Origin: Nocardia terrae
Lineage (GTDB): Bacteria; Actinomycetota; Actinomycetes; Mycobacteriales; Mycobacteriaceae
NCBI RefSeq assembly: GCF_009760405.1
Contig: NZ_WRPP01000005.1
Location: forward strand, 248,001 to 312,000
Direction: 5' to 3'
Length of the DNA: 64,000 nucleotides
The position numbers and the translations under genes were made by a program. The notes under the pieces are model-generated. The model saw only the letters and a program-made list of their open reading frames with translations. It was not told the origin of the DNA and did not search any database. This document shows, one piece after another, positions 1 through 8,055 of the stretch (the stretch's first letter is position 1; each line of letters begins with the position of its first letter).

Positions 1-1
1 T

Positions 2-223
2 CCGACGCTGGGCGTGCAGCTCGATGTCGGTTTCGGTCCCGGTATCCAGTCGGTGGACGTCGCCGGCGGCGACGTGTCCGGTGCGGGAGGCTGCATCAGC
101 ATCGCGGGCTTCCACGGGACCGTCACCGGCGTCCTGGGCACCACCACCATCCGGCCGTTCGTGCGGCTGGTGAGCGGCTCGGGTGACACCGTGGTCGCGT
201 ACGGCCCGCTGTCCACGAACTGA
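2..223 (+). CDS. MspA-family porin, C-terminal part (cut by window start)
   Basis: The window opens inside this gene; 73 residues and the TGA stop are present. The visible part aligns by eye with the end of mycobacterial MspA: a GPGIQ segment, a VDVSGA strand, HGTVTG, then RPFVRL and a STGDSV-like SGSGDTV before the terminus. MspA proteins form octameric beta-barrel pores in the mycolate outer membrane that admit small hydrophilic solutes. A strong hairpin follows the stop directly, so this is probably the last gene of its unit. The signal peptide and N-terminal half lie outside the window. Confidence 0.85.
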   Translation, partial: PTLGVQLDVGFGPGIQSVDVAGGDVSGAGGCISIAGFHGTVTGVLGTTTIRPFVRLVSGSGDTVVAYGPLSTN

Positions 224-228
224 GGTGC

Positions 229-260
229 CGGGTCCGGGTGGGGACAGCCACCCGGACCCG
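229..260. terminator. Perfect 13-bp stem-loop after the porin gene
   Basis: Arms at 229-241 and 248-260 are exact reverse complements with a 6-nt loop (ggacag), starting 5 nt after the porin stop. There is no U-run, which is usual for GC-rich actinobacterial terminators. The right arm borders the cyclase remnant on the other strand. Confidence 0.75.
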
Positions 261-262
261 CT

Positions 263-424
263 ACACCGGAATCGCGAGAAGCGTTGGGGCGGAACGGCCT
301 CGGAGGGCAACCGGGCGGACTGGTTCACGGCATCCCCGATCACCGTGTACTCGTAGCGATTCTCCGCACCGATATTGCCCGCGAAGACCGTGCCGTAAGC
401 GACGCCGATACCGAAATCCAGCAT
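263..424 (-). pseudogene. Remnant of a class III adenylate/guanylate cyclase catalytic domain
   Basis: Read on the minus strand from 424 downward, one frame gives MLDFGIGVAYGTVFAGNIG followed by ENRYEYTVIGDAVNQSARL. This is the conserved end of class III nucleotide cyclase domains (the GIGVxxGxVxAGNxG loop and the YTVxGDxVNxAARL helix with its transition-state Asn). About 40 recognisable residues remain; the metal-binding N-terminal half is absent and the reading becomes unrelated after SARL. It sits between the porin terminator and the glycosyltransferase gene, so it is a truncated relic, not a gene. The motif identification is firm; the limits of the relic are approximate. Confidence 0.7.
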
Positions 425-544
425 TCCCGGGGGCCGGATTCGAGGGCCGTGTGGAAGCAGCGCCAACGGCGGAGCGGGCCCGAGGTTGACAGGTCGATGT
501 CGACGGTCTCGGAAATCCTGCGCGGCGATTGTTCTTGCCGTTGC

Positions 545-1381
545 TCAGTGGAGCTGTTCGGTGCGGCGGAGGGCGGTGGCGAGGGTGCGGACTCGGACGT
601 GGTGGGCGGCGGCGCGGGCCAGGCGCCAGTCGCCGCCGAGGACCGCGGCGCGGCTGACGTATTGGGGGTATTCCGCGCCGAGGCGGTGGTGGAAGCGGAG
701 GGTTTCGGTGAGTTTGCTGACCGGGGAGGTGTCGTCGGGTTGTTCGACGCCGGAAGTGCGCCAGCCTGCGAGGGTTTCGGGCATGCCGTGGAAGTCGCCG
801 AAGGCGCAGACGCGGGCGTAGAGGTCCACCGCCATCAGGACATCCAGCTCGCCGCGGAAGCCGCCGACGCGGTCGAAGTCCTGGCGGCGGAACATCGCCG
901 CGGCGGTGGGGCCGAAGTCGGCGGGGCCGCGTTGCACGATGGTGCGCATCAGGGCGCGGACGGCGCGGCGGCCCAGCAGGTGGGGCAGCCCGCGGTCGGT
1001 CGCCTCGACGGCGCCGGACTCGTCGATGACCTGGAATCTGGACGAGCACAGGGCAATGCCGTTGTCGCCCATGACTTCCAGCTGGCGGTCGAGTGCGCCG
1101 GGGAGCAGGAGGTCGCCGGCTCGGACCACCTTCACGAAGCGGCCGCTGGTCAGTGAGACCGCTTTGTTCCAGGTCTCGCCGATGGGCAGGGTTTCGTCAT
1201 TGCGATGCACATGCAGTCGCTGGTCGTCGAAGGACGCGGCGATGGCGGCGGTGTCGTCGGTGCTGACATTGTCGAGCACCACCACCTCGGCATCGGTGTC
1301 CTGGGCCAGGATCGAGCGGAGCGTTGTCTCCAAGGCGGGCCCGGCATTGTGGGCCGGGACGCACACCGAGAGGTTCTTCAT
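545..1381 (-). CDS. Glycosyltransferase family 2
   Basis: 278-residue protein with a GT-A fold start (LSVCVPAHNAGPALETTL), a VVLDNVSTDDT nucleotide-binding segment and a later RAGDLL in place of the usual DxD region. GT2 enzymes transfer a sugar from an NDP-sugar to a glycan or lipid acceptor in the cytoplasm. There is no transmembrane segment. Its ATG overlaps the stop of the upstream pyruvyl-transferase gene by 4 nt (ATGA), so both are translated together and probably decorate the same cell-surface polysaccharide. Acceptor and donor cannot be deduced. A weak acidic motif makes retained activity likely but not certain. Confidence 0.8.
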   Translation of the reverse strand: MKNLSVCVPAHNAGPALETTLRSILAQDTDAEVVVLDNVSTDDTAAIAASFDDQRLHVHRNDETLPIGETWNKAVSLTSGRFVKVVRAGDLLLPGALDRQLEVMGDNGIALCSSRFQVIDESGAVEATDRGLPHLLGRRAVRALMRTIVQRGPADFGPTAAAMFRRQDFDRVGGFRGELDVLMAVDLYARVCAFGDFHGMPETLAGWRTSGVEQPDDTSPVSKLTETLRFHHRLGAEYPQYVSRAAVLGGDWRLARAAAHHVRVRTLATALRRTEQLH

Positions 1382-2736
1382 CGTTCCCCCTGAAGTGATT
1401 CGGCTGGTTCACCGGGCAGGCCATCACCTCCCGACACCAGCCCGTACACCCGATCCAGACCCGCGCGGCCGGCGTCGATCTGCTCAACTGCCCTCTGCTG
1501 CAGGGTATCCCGCACCTCGGGCGCGGACTCCCACAACAGCCGAATGGCACGTGTCAATTCGGCATCGAGGTTGTCCATGTCGAGGTGGACGATCCGCAAT
1601 CCGGCTGTCTCGGAGTCGGCGTCGAACATGTCGGCCAGCCCATAGAACTTGTCGTCGTAGTACTGCGAGGCCGTTACAGCCACGGCCGGAATGCCCTGGG
1701 AGAGCGCGAAAACCGCGAGGTGGTAGGCGCTGGTCACCACTACCCGGCAGCGCGAGACCTGACGCGCGACATCCTGGGCGGTACCGGTGCAGCCGATGGC
1801 GGGCCGGGTGCGGGTCGCGCCGGCCAGCAGGGGCAGGGTGTGGCGGCGGTCGTCGTCGTATTCGGAGACGATGAGCGGGGCCAGGGCGCTGTCCAGGGCG
1901 GCGGCCTCGCGGCGCACGACCGCGCCGAGGGTGTCGCGGGCCGAGTCGCTCACCTTGTCGTAGTCCGAAATGCGCAGGCACAGGCCCAGATCGGTGCCGA
2001 TGCCGGGGCGGCGCAGCCGGTAGGCGAATTCGACGGCGTCGTCGCCGGTGATCATGATCTTGTCCGCGGGCACGCCGAGGTCGGCCAGCAGGCGAGGTCC
2101 GCGCAGGCCCTCGCGCACGGCGATGAGGTCGGTGCCGGGCAGCACCTCGGCGGCGCGGCGCAGCAGGTGGGCGTCGCGCATGGGGCCCAGGCCCTGGCCG
2201 AGCAGCACATTCGGAATGCCGTGGCGCTGGGCGGCTTCGAGCAGGTTGAGCGTGCGGTGCGCCTGGTGGCCCGCGACATCGGTCAGGTAGCCGCCGCCCA
2301 GCGCGATCACCAGGTCCGCTTCGGTGAGCGCGGCGGGCACCGGCGGCAGGTCGGGTGCGACGGCGGGCTTGCGGCGCGCCCGGTTCTTCACATCGCGCAG
2401 GTAGTGCTTCGGTGTCTCGGTCGCCGAGCGCCAGCGCAGGGCGGCCGGGCCGAGCAGGTGGATGCCGGCCTGTTCGTCGAGCAGGCCCGCGAGTCCGCCT
2501 CTGCCCCAGTGCCCGCCGCTGTGCGCGACCACCGGTTCGGCGCTCGGCAGGACGCCACGCAGGACGTGTGGTTCATCGGTGAGCATGCCGATGCGGGCCT
2601 GCGGCCAGTGTTCCCGCAGACGCTCGACGGTCATCGCCATCATGGCGATGTCGCCGCGATTGCGTAAGCGGTACTCGCCGTTGTCGACGAGGATCCGCAG
2701 TTTCCCGGCACCGTCCCCCGCGCCAGAGTTCCCCAC
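1378..2736 (-). CDS. Polysaccharide pyruvyl transferase family protein
   Basis: 452 residues from a GTG start with AAGGAA upstream. The protein has the family layout: an N-terminal NRGDIAMM segment (the NxGD motif), ALGGGYLTD near residue 160, GQGLGP near 195, and a C-terminal half with STAYH-like VVTSAYHLAVFALSQGIP. Family members (CsaB, WcaK, AmsJ) add ketal pyruvate from phosphoenolpyruvate to surface glycans; others are uncharacterised GT-B-like enzymes. It is the first gene of a two-gene unit with the GT2 gene (4-nt overlap). The surface-glycan role is inferred from family and partner. Confidence 0.75.
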   Translation of the reverse strand: MGNSGAGDGAGKLRILVDNGEYRLRNRGDIAMMAMTVERLREHWPQARIGMLTDEPHVLRGVLPSAEPVVAHSGGHWGRGGLAGLLDEQAGIHLLGPAALRWRSATETPKHYLRDVKNRARRKPAVAPDLPPVPAALTEADLVIALGGGYLTDVAGHQAHRTLNLLEAAQRHGIPNVLLGQGLGPMRDAHLLRRAAEVLPGTDLIAVREGLRGPRLLADLGVPADKIMITGDDAVEFAYRLRRPGIGTDLGLCLRISDYDKVSDSARDTLGAVVRREAAALDSALAPLIVSEYDDDRRHTLPLLAGATRTRPAIGCTGTAQDVARQVSRCRVVVTSAYHLAVFALSQGIPAVAVTASQYYDDKFYGLADMFDADSETAGLRIVHLDMDNLDAELTRAIRLLWESAPEVRDTLQQRAVEQIDAGRAGLDRVYGLVSGGDGLPGEPAESLQGER

Positions 2737-2870
2737 GCTCGAATTCCTTCCGACGCCGGTCCGAGCAGTCCGGAGGGAATCTATCGCACGTCCAGTCGCT
2801 TGCGCTATACGAGAAATGAACTGCTCATCCCCGAATTCGGTTTGTTTGCAAGATCATCCGGGTGTCCGGG

Positions 2871-4481
2871 TCAGCTGCCCAGCCCGGGGATCTCCATCTT
2901 GCTGCACAGCCAGCGGCCGCCGACGTAGTCCATGGCCATGGGAATCGTCTGGGTGCGCTGGTTGGCGTCCTTGCCGTTCACGGTGTCCACCAGGTCGAAC
3001 ACGCCGGTCAATTCGTAGTGGGCGGCGCTGCCGGAGGTGACGGTGCACTTTCCGCCGGTGGCGCGGGTGTGGGTACCGGATTCCAGGAGCAACCGGACGG
3101 GCGGTAGCAGGGTTTGCAGCTGGCTCTTCCAGCTTCCGGTGGCGTCGTCCTCGACCTTGGTCTGCCAGGCGTCGCCGTTGCTGTAGTCGTAGGTGTTCAT
3201 CAGCTGGCCGTAGTCGCAGGCGGCCTTCGTGGCGGCGGCCTTGGAGGCGTCACCGGCCACCGGGGGTTGGGCGATCGAGGTGTCGCCGATCGTGGCGCCG
3301 AAGTGGATTGCGCCGGTGCCGAATCCGATGCCGAGGCCGCCGGCCAGGGCGAGCGCCACGACGAAGGCCGCGATCAGGCGCTTGCGGCCGCGGCGGGGCG
3401 GGGCGGGCTGCGGAGGCTGAGTCGGGATCGCGTCGACCGGGTGCGGGCCGCTGGCCGGATGGATCGGGTACTGCTGAGGCGGGCGCTGGGTATTCACCTG
3501 GGTCGGCAGCGCACCGGACTGCGTCGGGATGCTCGGTCGCGTGGTGTCGCCGGTGAACCCGCTCCGATCCAGGCCCGGCGCACCGGCATTCAGCGGCTGG
3601 GCCGGTGCGGGACTCTGGTGCCAGGGGCTCGAGGACCCCGTCGTGGCCGTCAGCGCCTCCGCGGCCGTGGCCGCCAGCTCGCCGCAGCTGGCGAACCGCT
3701 GGTCCCGGTTCTTGGCCAGGGCGCGCTCGATGACGTGATCGAAAGCGGGTGGCACGGCCGGGTTCACCTGGCTCGGCCGCGGAATCTCGCCGGCCAGGTG
3801 CGCGGCCACCAGCTGCGCCGTGCTCTCGCCCGGGTACGGGAGTTGCCCGGTGAGCATGTGAAACAGCGTGCAGCCCAACGCGTAGACATCCGCGCGGTGG
3901 TCGGTGTCGGTGCGCAGCTCGAACTGTTCGGGCGCGGCGTACTGGAAGCTGGCGTACATCTCCCCGGTCCGGGTCAGCGCGCTGGTGTGGTCCACCGCCT
4001 TCGCGATTCCGAAGTCCGCCAGATAGACCCGCTGATCCGGCCCCCAGGCCAGCAGGATGTTGGCCGGTTTCACATCCCGGTGCAGCACCCCGGCGCGATG
4101 CGCGAAATCCAGCGCCCGCGCGGTCTCGCCAATGATCCGTACCGCGTGGTCCGGGCGGAGCGGCCCGTCCCGCAGCACCGCCGACACGTCGGTGCCCTCG
4201 ACATACTGCATGGCCATCCACAGCCGATGCTCGTCATTGCCCCGCGTGTACACCGCGACGATGTTCGGATGCGACAGCCGCGCCGCGGTATCCGCCTCCC
4301 GCAGGAACCGTGCCCGCACCTCCGGATCATCGGCCTTCCCCGGGGCCAGCAGCTTCAACGCGACCGGACGCGGCAGATCCCGGTCCCGGGCGAGATAGAC
4401 CTCCCCCATCCCGCCCACCCCGAGCAGCCGGTCCACGGTGTACCCCGCGAAAACCTGGCCCTGCGCGAGTGTCCGCCCCAC
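2871..4481 (-). CDS. Membrane-anchored Ser/Thr protein kinase (PknH-like)
   Basis: 536 residues from the GTG at 4481, chosen because GGAGGT lies 9 nt upstream; a GTG at 4520 would add 13 residues. Order: Hanks-type kinase domain with glycine loop (GVGGMGEVY), ATP lysine in VALKLL (about residue 43), HRDVKPAN catalytic loop (about 134), DFG (about 156) and AAPEQ; a Pro/Gln-rich linker; a basic RRGRKR stop before one transmembrane helix (about 368-390); and an extracellular sensor domain of about 145 residues containing Cys pairs. This is the architecture of mycobacterial PknH/PknD-type receptors that signal in growth and envelope control. The ligand is unknown. It appears to be transcribed alone. 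Confidence 0.9.
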   Translation of the reverse strand: MGRTLAQGQVFAGYTVDRLLGVGGMGEVYLARDRDLPRPVALKLLAPGKADDPEVRARFLREADTAARLSHPNIVAVYTRGNDEHRLWMAMQYVEGTDVSAVLRDGPLRPDHAVRIIGETARALDFAHRAGVLHRDVKPANILLAWGPDQRVYLADFGIAKAVDHTSALTRTGEMYASFQYAAPEQFELRTDTDHRADVYALGCTLFHMLTGQLPYPGESTAQLVAAHLAGEIPRPSQVNPAVPPAFDHVIERALAKNRDQRFASCGELAATAAEALTATTGSSSPWHQSPAPAQPLNAGAPGLDRSGFTGDTTRPSIPTQSGALPTQVNTQRPPQQYPIHPASGPHPVDAIPTQPPQPAPPRRGRKRLIAAFVVALALAGGLGIGFGTGAIHFGATIGDTSIAQPPVAGDASKAAATKAACDYGQLMNTYDYSNGDAWQTKVEDDATGSWKSQLQTLLPPVRLLLESGTHTRATGGKCTVTSGSAAHYELTGVFDLVDTVNGKDANQRTQTIPMAMDYVGGRWLCSKMEIPGLGS

Positions 4482-4552
4482 AGCCTGCCTACCTCCGACC
4501 ACGTCGTGCTCGCCGATCACCGTAACGCAGATCCGGTACGGCGGCTCAGGCG

Positions 4553-5092
4553 TTAACCACGCACCACCTCGAACACCAAATCGGTGATCTGCCCAGCGTC
4601 ATCGCACCGCACCTTGCGCAACGGCACCGCCGCCGCGCCCTCGAAAAGCCGCACCCCGCCGCCGAGCAAGACCGGCACCACATGCAGCACGATCTGGTCC
4701 ACGAGTCCGGCCTCGAGACATTGCCGAGCCAGATTCGCGCCCAGCACACCCACCTCCCGGTCACCGGCCGCGGCCCGCGCGGTGGCGACCGCGTCCTCGA
4801 TTCCGTCGGACAGGAAGGTGACCGCGGGGTCGTCGGGCGCGTCGTCGGGGCGATGGGTCAACACGAACACCGGACCGGACCACATGCCGCCGTAGAGCTT
4901 TCGATCTCCCGTATCGGGGCGATTGCCCAGATCGTAGCCACGCCGCCCGGACAGCACCGCCCCGAGCCGTTTCATCGTCTCGCTCCCCAGCGATCCGCCC
5001 GGGCCGTATCCGAACATCCACTCGGTGGAGTCATCCTCGGGCGCGATGAATCCATCCAACGACATGGTCGTATGCCACAGAACCTTCGTCAT
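4553..5092 (-). CDS. Dihydrofolate reductase-family (RibD C-terminal domain) oxidoreductase
   Basis: 179 residues. The start KVLWHTTMSLDGFIAPEDDS and the end with VLHVVPVLLGGGVRLFEG are hallmarks of the RibD_C / YyaP-like branch of the DHFR fold. These are NADPH-dependent reductases of mostly unknown substrate; the true FolA motifs (WxxLPxD) are missing, so it should not be called dihydrofolate reductase itself. It is monocistronic, divergent from the short-chain dehydrogenase gene across a 118-bp spacer. Confidence 0.8.
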   Translation of the reverse strand: MTKVLWHTTMSLDGFIAPEDDSTEWMFGYGPGGSLGSETMKRLGAVLSGRRGYDLGNRPDTGDRKLYGGMWSGPVFVLTHRPDDAPDDPAVTFLSDGIEDAVATARAAAGDREVGVLGANLARQCLEAGLVDQIVLHVVPVLLGGGVRLFEGAAAVPLRKVRCDDAGQITDLVFEVVRG

Positions 5093-5193
5093 GACGGTGT
5101 AGACGGATCGGGGCGCGCGAACTCATCGACCGGCTAATGGGAAATGAATAGCGGACAATGTGTCGCGCAATTCACGCCGAAGGACTATTGATT

Positions 5194-5209
5194 GAATCCG
5201 AAGGGATTC
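5194..5209 (+). promoter_or_regulatory. Small hairpin over the RBS of the SDR gene
   Basis: GAATCC at 5194-5199 and GGATTC at 5204-5209 pair around a GAAG loop, immediately before the GTG start at 5211. The only purine-rich ribosome-binding candidate (gaaggga) lies inside the structure, so initiation may be dampened. The stem is only 6 bp. Confidence 0.35.
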
Positions 5210-5210
5210 G

Positions 5211-5963
5211 GTGACAGTGGAACAGGGTGAGGCAGTGGGTGGTGGCGGCGCGCTGGTGACCGGTGGTGCGGGGGACGTCGGGCGGGCGGTAGTGCGGCGA
5301 CTGGCCGAGGCGGGGCGGGTTGTCTGGGTAGCGGACGTCGATGCGGAGGCGGCACGGGAGTGCGCGGCCGACGTGGGGGCGGAAGCCTTTGCGCTGGAAT
5401 TGGATCTGACTCGCGAGGAAAGCATAAAAGCGACTGCTCGGGCTGTTTCAGGGAAAGTCTCGACGGTGGTGCATTGTGCCGGGGTGGCGGTGGTGGAACC
5501 GTTTGTGGATTGCGGCACCATGGCGTGGGATCTCATGTTCCAGGTGAATCTGCGCGGGCCCATGCGCCTGACCCAGTTGCTCTTGCCGGGCATGCTCGAC
5601 GCCGAGTCCGCGCGGATCGTGTTCGTTTCCTCGGATGGCGCGCGGGCGGGGGCCTCGGGGGAAACCGTGTACGCCGCATCGAAATCCGGACTGTTCGGTT
5701 TCGCCAAGTCTCTCGCGCGCGAGGTGGCCCGGAATCAGGTCACCGTCAACGTGGTCTGCCCCGGGCCGCTGGCGGGCCGGATGGTCGCCCACGCCATGGC
5801 CGATCACCACGACGCCCTCTCCGCCCTCGAGAAAGCCATCCCCCTCAAACGCTTGGGCCGACCGGACGAAGTAGCCTCCCTCATCGCATGGCTGGCGAGC
5901 CCGGAAGCCAGCTACGTCACCGGCCAGCTGATCAGCGTCAGCGGCGGCATCACCATGCAATAA
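5211..5963 (+). CDS. Short-chain dehydrogenase/reductase (classical SDR)
   Basis: 250 residues. Rossmann motif VTGGAGDVGRAV (TGxxxGxG with Asp before the last Gly), HCAGVA in place of NNAG, catalytic Ser in VFVSSDGA and YAASK as the active-site Tyr/Lys pair, then the LGRPDEVA and YVTGQLISVSGG segments of the tetramer type. It reduces or oxidises an alcohol/ketone with NAD(P)H. It shares an operon with the amidohydrolase gene 13 nt downstream, so it may act on a substrate or product of that lactonase-like enzyme. Substrate unknown. Confidence 0.85.
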   Translation: MTVEQGEAVGGGGALVTGGAGDVGRAVVRRLAEAGRVVWVADVDAEAARECAADVGAEAFALELDLTREESIKATARAVSGKVSTVVHCAGVAVVEPFVDCGTMAWDLMFQVNLRGPMRLTQLLLPGMLDAESARIVFVSSDGARAGASGETVYAASKSGLFGFAKSLAREVARNQVTVNVVCPGPLAGRMVAHAMADHHDALSALEKAIPLKRLGRPDEVASLIAWLASPEASYVTGQLISVSGGITMQ

Positions 5964-5976
5964 GGAGTTGCCAACT

Positions 5977-6837
5977 ATGCCCACCACACCCATCGTCGAT
6001 GCCCACATGCACCTGTGGGACACCAGCGCCCACACCTGGTATCCGGGTCTGGCGAAATTCGTCGATGCCGGAAAACCCGAGATCGCGGGCAATTTCCTGC
6101 TGCCGGACTTCGATCGGGGGCTCGGCGGGATCGAGGTGTCGGGGCTGGTGCACGTGTCGGCCACCACCGAACCGCGGGCCTATCTGGCCGAAACCCGGTG
6201 GGTGGACGCCATCGCCGAGGCCGATCCCCGCCCGTTCGCGATCGTCGGCGCGGTCGACCCGGCCCTGCCCGCGGCCGAGCTGATCGCCGACCTCGACGAG
6301 CAGGCCCGCACCGACCGCTTCCGCGGTGTCCGCGTCTTCGAGGGCCTGGCCCCCAATACGCCTGCGGCAGAGACGATCGCGGGCTGGCTGCAGGAGCACG
6401 ACGCGGTCCTGGATCTGGTGGCCAAGCCCGCCGAGATTCTCGACTGGATCGACTTCCTGGCCGGTTACCCGCAGCTGCGCGTCGTCCTCGAGCATCTCGG
6501 GTTTCCCCAGGGCCATTCCGCCGAGGCCCGGTCTGCCTGGTACAATGCGATCTCCTTGGCTGCCAAGGAAACCCAGTGGCTGTGCAAGCTGTCGGGCTTC
6601 GCCCTGATCTGCCGTGATTTGACCTGGCCGAGCCTGGAGTACTGGCTGGAATCCAGTGTGTCGCTGTGGGGTTGGCGGCGGCTGATGTTCGCCTCCAACA
6701 TGCCGGTGGACTCCATGGCGGGCACCTATACCGACCTGGTCTCCGCCATCGACCGCGTTGTCGCCACCGATGCCACCGAGCAGGAGGCGGAGTTCTTCTA
6801 CCGCACCAACGCGACCGACACCTACGGCCTGAAGTAG
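5977..6837 (+). CDS. Amidohydrolase_2-family metal-dependent hydrolase
   Basis: 286 residues from the ATG at 5977, preferred over the TTG at 5968 because AAGGAG at 5962-5967 is correctly spaced for the ATG. The N-terminal VDAHMHLWD carries the HxH metal motif; FRGVRVF, VVLEHLGFP and CKLSGF follow the pattern of TIM-barrel hydrolases such as fuconolactonase and pyrone-dicarboxylate hydrolase; MFASNMPVD is the usual C-terminal motif. Probably a lactone or cyclic-acid hydrolase in the cytoplasm. It lies 13 nt behind the SDR gene and ends in a shared terminator. Confidence 0.8.
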   Translation: MPTTPIVDAHMHLWDTSAHTWYPGLAKFVDAGKPEIAGNFLLPDFDRGLGGIEVSGLVHVSATTEPRAYLAETRWVDAIAEADPRPFAIVGAVDPALPAAELIADLDEQARTDRFRGVRVFEGLAPNTPAAETIAGWLQEHDAVLDLVAKPAEILDWIDFLAGYPQLRVVLEHLGFPQGHSAEARSAWYNAISLAAKETQWLCKLSGFALICRDLTWPSLEYWLESSVSLWGWRRLMFASNMPVDSMAGTYTDLVSAIDRVVATDATEQEAEFFYRTNATDTYGLK

Positions 6838-6844
6838 GGGCCGG

Positions 6845-6870
6845 GGCGACCGGCGCGAAAGCCGGTCGCC
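6845..6870. terminator. Bidirectional terminator between convergent genes
   Basis: Exact 10-bp arms (ggcgaccggc at 6845-6854 and gccggtcgcc at 6861-6870) with a gcgaaa loop, placed 7 nt after the amidohydrolase stop and 9 nt before the stop of the convergent IF-1-like gene. Confidence 0.75.
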
Positions 6871-6879
6871 CACGGGCGG

Positions 6880-7113
6880 TTACGTCCGATACCGGAACAG
6901 GATTCGGCCTCGGGTGAGGTCGTAGGGGCTCAGTTCCACCAGTACCCGGTCCTGCGGGACGATCTTGATGTAGTTCTTTCGGATCTTGCCGCTGATGTGG
7001 GCCAGGACGTGGTGGCCGTTGGGCAGTTCGACGGTGAAGGTGGCGTTGCGGAGGCAGTCCACGACGGTGCCTTCGACTTCGATTCCCTTGCCTTTCTTGC
7101 TCGTTGTGGTCAT
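6880..7113 (-). CDS. Divergent translation initiation factor IF-1 paralogue
   Basis: 77 residues with the S1/OB-fold of IF-1: IEVEGTVVDCL, then FTVELPNGHHVLAHISGKI, and ELSPYDLTRGRI at the end. The usual actinobacterial InfA (about 73 residues) begins MAKKDGAIEVEG and sits with ribosomal-protein genes; this copy has a different N-terminus, NATFTVELPNGHH, and KNYIKIVPQDRV, and lies outside any ribosomal operon. It is therefore most likely a second, special-purpose IF-1, binding the 30S A-site. Its ATG overlaps the stop of the upstream acetyltransferase by 4 nt (ATGA), giving translational coupling. IF-1 family membership is very secure; that a canonical infA exists elsewhere is inferred. Confidence 0.9.
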   Translation of the reverse strand: MTTTSKKGKGIEVEGTVVDCLRNATFTVELPNGHHVLAHISGKIRKNYIKIVPQDRVLVELSPYDLTRGRILFRYRT

Positions 7114-7907
7114 CGCAGCACCAGTTCCAGGTTGCTGTTGACGCGGCGCGCGCCGACGCCCTCGAACAGAGCGGTGGCGGGTGTGTTGGATTCCTTGACT
7201 TCGGCTGCGGCCGTGGTGATTCCGCGCTCGTGCAGGCCGCCGAGGATATGGGACAGCATGGCTGTCGCTGTCCCGCGTCGGCGATGATCGGCGCGGACCG
7301 CGATCAGGCCGATGCGGGGCAGCCGGGTCACCCGGACCACGCGCGCCAGGCCCACGTAGCGCTGGGAGTCCGCCGCTACCACGTATTTCGACGGGTCCAC
7401 GACGGTGTCCGCACCGCCGCCCAGGATTTCGACGGGCATCTCCTGCCAGCCGACCGAGGCCCCGACCTCGTCGCGAATCGCACGGTCGACCTCGCGCAGC
7501 GGGTGTTCCGCCGCACGACCGGCGGACACGATGGTGATGCCGGAGGGTGGACGCACGGCGTGCAGGCCGGTGAGCTTCGGGTCGGTGGGCACGAGGTATT
7601 CCCACTCGCGGCGTGCGACGGTGAAACCCGCACGCTCCCAACAGGACAGCAGGTGGGTGTCGCCCTCGTCGACCACGGTGTGCAGCGGCCGCCGGACCTT
7701 GGCGAGGATCGCTTCGGCGATCCGGTCGAAGACCGCGTCGCGGTCCCACGCGTCGATGCTGACGAACAGTCGCCCGTCGGGCCGGGTCGAGAGATCGCCG
7801 TGCCCGACCACCAGGTCATCGGCTACGGCTTGCCATTGGGTCAGTGCGACCCGGGTGACCCGCACGGCGGATTCGCCCGCACGCGAGGTGATATCTGAAG
7901 TGTTCAT
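7110..7907 (-). CDS. Tandem GNAT acetyltransferase behind a leader-peptide attenuator
   Basis: 265 residues from ATG 7907. The C-terminal half is a complete GNAT fold with the acetyl-CoA loop in RIGLIAVRADHRRRGTATAM and the KESNTPATALFEGVGARR end. The N-terminal half looks like a worn second GNAT unit (LLSCWERAGFTVARREWEYL). Tandem GNATs include aminoglycoside and other antibiotic acetyltransferases and mycothiol synthase; the substrate here is unknown. Its ribosome binding site (AAAGG, complement at 7917-7921) is partly held in a hairpin that follows a short translated leader, and its stop overlaps the IF-1 paralogue start. Antibiotic or ribosome-stress modification is my inference from this context. 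Confidence 0.8.
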   Translation of the reverse strand: MNTSDITSRAGESAVRVTRVALTQWQAVADDLVVGHGDLSTRPDGRLFVSIDAWDRDAVFDRIAEAILAKVRRPLHTVVDEGDTHLLSCWERAGFTVARREWEYLVPTDPKLTGLHAVRPPSGITIVSAGRAAEHPLREVDRAIRDEVGASVGWQEMPVEILGGGADTVVDPSKYVVAADSQRYVGLARVVRVTRLPRIGLIAVRADHRRRGTATAMLSHILGGLHERGITTAAAEVKESNTPATALFEGVGARRVNSNLELVLR

Positions 7908-7911
7908 TGGT

Positions 7912-7956
7912 CGTCGCCTTTCGGGATGCCTTGTCAGGCAGGGGCTCCCGGCGACG
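7912..7956 (-). promoter_or_regulatory. Attenuator hairpin hiding the GNAT ribosome binding site
   Basis: On the transcript, CGTCGCC (7956-7950) pairs with GGCGACG (7918-7912), and inside it GGGA pairs with TCCC and TGCCT with AGGCA around a GACA loop. The first arm begins 2 nt after the leader-peptide stop; the last arm includes the GG of the AAAGG Shine-Dalgarno sequence of the acetyltransferase gene. A ribosome stalled near the end of the leader would cover the first arm and free the site. Confidence 0.6.
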
Positions 7957-7957
7957 G

Positions 7958-8017
7958 TCAGATCGTACGCACGTCCGTGACAACGAGAGGGAGCACCCAC
8001 ATCGGTGTAAGGAACAT
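7958..8017 (-). CDS. 19-residue leader peptide upstream of the GNAT/IF-1 operon
   Basis: MFLTPMWVLPLVVTDVRTI, ATG at 8017, TGA at 7960-7958. It is preceded by AGGAGGTGA (complement at 8023-8031), a near-perfect match to the 16S rRNA anti-Shine-Dalgarno, 5 nt from the ATG; no other start in the window has such a good site. The peptide is hydrophobic with Pro5, Pro10 and Trp7. Its stop lies directly before the attenuator hairpin. The strength of the site and its position argue for a regulatory, probably ribosome-stalling, peptide, not a structural protein. Confidence 0.65.
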   Translation of the reverse strand: MFLTPMWVLPLVVTDVRTI

Positions 8018-8055
8018 GGGTCTCACCTCCTCGCTGTACGTCACGGTTCGGCACG

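Noticed and set aside
261..1049. 262-codon minus frame overlapping the glycosyltransferase gene
   Set aside because: Arg/Pro-rich shadow of the GT2 gene; the relevant relic below 424 is in another frame.
5290..5330. Possible -35/-10 and inverted repeats inside the SDR gene
   Set aside because: Within coding sequence of ordinary high-GC codon use; no supporting position.
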